7,976 bases of DNA from Frankiaceae bacterium (GTDB taxonomy: Bacteria; Actinomycetota; Actinomycetes; JAFAQI01), in assembly GCA_030840545.1 (NCBI GenBank), contig JAVEEH010000297.1, positions 1-7,976 of the forward strand, given 5' to 3'. Below the pieces are notes generated by a model. It was not told the origin of the DNA, searched no databases, and was given only the letters and a program-made list of their open reading frames with translations. Shown piece by piece: positions 5,663-7,976 of this stretch; position 1 is the first letter of the stretch; every line of letters starts with the position of its first letter. Made by a program: the position numbers and the translations under genes.

Positions 5663-6609
5663 CGGGCCGCGCAGCCGGCCACGGTGATGACGGCGCTCTC
5701 CGCCGCGAACGCAGCGTCGTCGCCCGCTCCCTTGATGCCGGCGTCGGCGTCGGCCACTGCCCGGACGGCGTCGGCGAGTGCGTCGGGCTTCCACCGCTTC
5801 AGCCAGCCCTGGGCCCGGCGTACCTTCCACGGCGGCATCCCGAGCGGACCGGCCAGAGTGTCCGGAGACCCCCGTCCGGCGGCACCGACGAGGGCGATCG
5901 TGCGCAGGTTGGAGGCCAGCGCTGCGCTGACGAGCACCGGGTCGACGCCGGTGGCGAAGGCCCACCGGAGCGTCTCGAGCGCCGCCGCGACGTCTCCTTC
6001 GACCGCTCGGTCGGCGACAGCGAAGCCGGTCGACTCGGCCCGGCCGCGGTAGTAGGCGGCGACGTGGTCGGTGGTGATCCGCGGGCCGATGTCGGCGACG
6101 AGCTGGACGCAGGCCGTGGACAGCTCGCGCAGGTCGGTGCCGATCGACGCGACGAGGTCGGCGGCCGCGTCCCGGTCGATGCTGCCACCGGCCTCGCGCA
6201 CCTCGTCGACGACGAACTGCTCTCGGTCACGAGTGGACTTGATCTTCGCGGCCTCGACCACCTTGGCACCGGCACCTCGCAGCGCCTCGACCACCGCTTT
6301 GCCCTTGGCCCCTCCCGGATGCACCACCACCAGGCTCACGTCGGGATCCCCGTCGGTGGCGAGCGTGGTCATCGCGGTCACCAGGTCCTTGCCGGCGTCC
6401 TGGGCACCGCGCACGACGACGACCCGTGCCTCCGCGAAAAGCGATGGAGAGGTGAGCTCGGCCAGGTCAATGTGGTCGAGCTCGGCGGCCATGACGTCAT
6501 GGACGGCGACGTCGGGACCGCCGCCGGCCAACGCGGCTTGTACGGCGCGCTGCACCGCGCGGGCAACCAGCAGCTCCTCGTCACCGACGACGAGAGTCAC
6601 GCGGGGCAC
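5659..6609 (-). CDS. holA: DNA polymerase III subunit delta
   Basis: The product is 316 aa, the clamp-loader wrench that opens the beta sliding clamp for replication. Recognised from the N-terminus VTLVVGDEELLVARAV, then LTSPSLFAEARVVVVRGAQ, VVVHPGGAKGKAVVEALR, GTDLRELSTACVQLVAD, YYRGRAESTGFAVADRAVEG, TLRWAFATGVDPVLVSAALA and GMPPWKVRRAQGWLKRW. Together these cover the AAA+-like N-terminal and helical collar regions of actinobacterial HolA. As usual for delta, no Walker ATPase motif is present. Start GTG 6609 places the family N-terminus at residue 1-3. Upstream in-frame starts (6639, 6660) would lie inside comEC and add unlike residues. No clear Shine-Dalgarno is visible. comEC ends four bases before this start, and the membrane-protein gene overlaps its stop, so a comEC-holA operon with coupled translation is inferred. 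Confidence 0.93.
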   Translation of the reverse strand: MPRVTLVVGDEELLVARAVQRAVQAALAGGGPDVAVHDVMAAELDHIDLAELTSPSLFAEARVVVVRGAQDAGKDLVTAMTTLATDGDPDVSLVVVHPGGAKGKAVVEALRGAGAKVVEAAKIKSTRDREQFVVDEVREAGGSIDRDAAADLVASIGTDLRELSTACVQLVADIGPRITTDHVAAYYRGRAESTGFAVADRAVEGDVAAALETLRWAFATGVDPVLVSAALASNLRTIALVGAAGRGSPDTLAGPLGMPPWKVRRAQGWLKRWKPDALADAVRAVADADAGIKGAGDDAAFAAESAVITVAGCAAR

Positions 6610-6613
6610 CGGG

Positions 6614-7976
6614 TCAGCATCGCATGAGCGCGTTGTCACGCACGGTTCGCCGGCGACCACGCGTGACCACCCGCCAGCCCATCCACGCGGTCACCGCGCA
6701 GCCGCCCAGCAGCAACACGCCCGCACCGCCGGATGGCCAGGTCAGGCCCGCTGCGGGCATGGACGCGAGGGTGCGCGCGACGATCGCCAACCAACCCGCC
6801 GCCACTCCGGCGAGCCACGCGGGCACGGACGCCAACGCTGGTGCGACGCTCGCCACGACGGCGCAGCCGATGCCGGCGAGTGTCGCCGGCGCCACTGCGG
6901 GTCCGGCCAGGAGGTTGGCCGGCACTGCCCACGGCGTCAGCTGACCGAACGCGGCGACGATGATCGGGGTGCAGGCCAGCTGCGCGGCTGCCGGCACGGC
7001 CAGCGCCGCTGCCAGCGGCCGGGGCATTCGCCGCGCGAGCCGGTCGGTCCACCCCGGTCCCAGCACCACGATCGCCGCGGTCGCGAGGACCGACATGGCG
7101 AAGCCCGGCGTACGCGCGAGGAACGGGTCGACGACGACCAGCAGCAGCACCGCGGCGGCGAGCACCGGCACGGTGGCCGAGCGCCGACCGATCATCGAAG
7201 CGAACAGCACCGCCGCTCCCATCACCGCCGCGCGCAACACGCTCGGCGACGGCCGGGCCAGCACGACGAACGCCGTCAGGGCAACTCCCCCGATCAGCGC
7301 CCGGCTGCGCCGACCCGCGCCGAGCCGCCGGACCCCGGCCGTCACCGCCCCCAGCAAGATGGCGACATTCGCCCCGGACACGGCATTGAGATGCGCGAGC
7401 CCGGTGACGCGGAACGCGCGGGTCAGCGTCGCCGGCATCGCCGACACGTCGCCGAGCACGAGCCCGGGCACGAGACCGCGCTCGTCGGCGGGTAGCCCGT
7501 CGCAGGCGCTGCGCAGCGCATCCCGGACGTGACCGGCCCATCTCTGCCACAGCGGTGGTCGCCCGATCAGCCGTGGCGGGCCACTGGACAGTACGACGGC
7601 CGACACCGTGTCTCCCGGCCGCGGCGGTGCCAGCCGGCCGGACACGACGAGGCGCTGTCCCGGCAGCAGCCCGAGCCAGCGGCCGGCGACGACGAAGACG
7701 ACGACCGGTGCGCGGTCGGCGAGCCAACCGCTCGACCCGCGGGCGCGCACCGCGGTCGCGGTCGCATCCGCGAGGACCAGCCGGCGTCCGCTCCGGCCGG
7801 TCACCTCGACCGGGTCACGCACGAGCCGCAGGGCAAGCTCGACCGACGTCTTGTCCCGCGCGAGCGATGCGACCGGCCCGCTGCGCAGCGCCGACAGATG
7901 CACAGCCATCGCCGCCGCGCCGAGCGCTACCCCGAGCGCAGCGCCCGCGACCAGCAGGCGGTGCGACGCCACACCC
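6614..7976 (-). CDS. comEC: ComEC/Rec2 family DNA-uptake channel (5' end outside the window)
   Basis: 453 residues are visible; the frame is open to the right edge. A GTG at 7972 could be read as a start, but the first visible residues are already a membrane helix (LLVAGAALGVALGAAAM), so the true N-terminus is probably outside. After this comes a soluble OB-fold-like region (about 40-125: VEVTGRSGRRLVLAD, LLPGQRLVVSGRLAPPRPGD). Then the Competence (PF03772) membrane domain begins with GLVPGLVLGDVSAMP and the family signature GLAHLNAVSGANV (H194, S199, G200 counted from 7972), continuing with many hydrophobic helices. ComEC forms the inner-membrane channel for single-stranded DNA during natural transformation. 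The protein ends naturally after a last helix and a basic tail RGRRRTVRDNALMRC. It has no metallo-beta-lactamase-like domain, as I recall for the short mycobacterial forms. It is first in an apparent comEC-holA-membrane protein operon. Confidence 0.9.
   Translation of the reverse strand, partial: GVASHRLLVAGAALGVALGAAAMAVHLSALRSGPVASLARDKTSVELALRLVRDPVEVTGRSGRRLVLADATATAVRARGSSGWLADRAPVVVFVVAGRWLGLLPGQRLVVSGRLAPPRPGDTVSAVVLSSGPPRLIGRPPLWQRWAGHVRDALRSACDGLPADERGLVPGLVLGDVSAMPATLTRAFRVTGLAHLNAVSGANVAILLGAVTAGVRRLGAGRRSRALIGGVALTAFVVLARPSPSVLRAAVMGAAVLFASMIGRRSATVPVLAAAVLLLVVVDPFLARTPGFAMSVLATAAIVVLGPGWTDRLARRMPRPLAAALAVPAAAQLACTPIIVAAFGQLTPWAVPANLLAGPAVAPATLAGIGCAVVASVAPALASVPAWLAGVAAGWLAIVARTLASMPAAGLTWPSGGAGVLLLGGCAVTAWMGWRVVTRGRRRTVRDNALMRC

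Noticed and set aside
6635..6667. Inverted repeat GTCACGC ... GCGTGAC near the end of comEC, just upstream of holA
   Set aside because: Perfect 7-base arms but 19 bases apart inside coding sequence, with no A/T tract and no known operator match; expected by chance at this GC content.

Overview
The window is chromosomal DNA from a high-GC actinomycete. Signs of this are strongly G/C-biased third codon positions, several GTG starts, a DUF5999-like small protein known mainly from Streptomyces and relatives, and parts of the actinobacterial comEC-holA-rpsT-lepA-hemW housekeeping neighbourhood. The genus cannot be fixed from sequence alone. No rRNA, tRNA, CRISPR array, insertion sequence or prophage gene was seen.

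Layout, left to right. Positions 1-59 may hold the tail of a rightward gene. A leftward single-domain VOC (glyoxalase/extradiol dioxygenase-like) gene runs from 584 to 60. A 115-base divergent intergenic region separates it from a rightward 55-codon DUF5999-like gene (700-867). That gene ends one base from the stop codon of hemW. hemW (2101-869) and lepA (about 3978-2137) form a leftward pair: a radical-SAM-type heme chaperone and the ribosomal back-translocase EF4. Divergent from lepA is a rightward aminoglycoside-phosphotransferase-fold kinase of unknown substrate (4031-4978), followed by rpsT (5071-5337) with its own promoter and a strong UUCG-loop terminator. From the right edge a leftward operon reads comEC (5' end outside the window), holA (DNA polymerase III delta) and a 98-aa two-helix membrane protein. 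Its last gene runs into the rpsT terminator.

Functionally the core is ordinary: DNA uptake, replication clamp loading, ribosome assembly, translation quality control and heme handling. The accessory parts are the left end (VOC and DUF5999-like genes, where I would have expected hrcA-dnaJ after hemW) and the kinase between rpsT and lepA. The most notable signal is a match to the sigma-R/SigH-type thiol-stress promoter, GGGAAT-N17-CGTTG. It is spaced so that transcription would start at, or within a few bases of, the ATG of the VOC gene. This suggests a leaderless, thiol/electrophile-stress-induced detoxification enzyme. I found no convincing previously undescribed multi-gene system.
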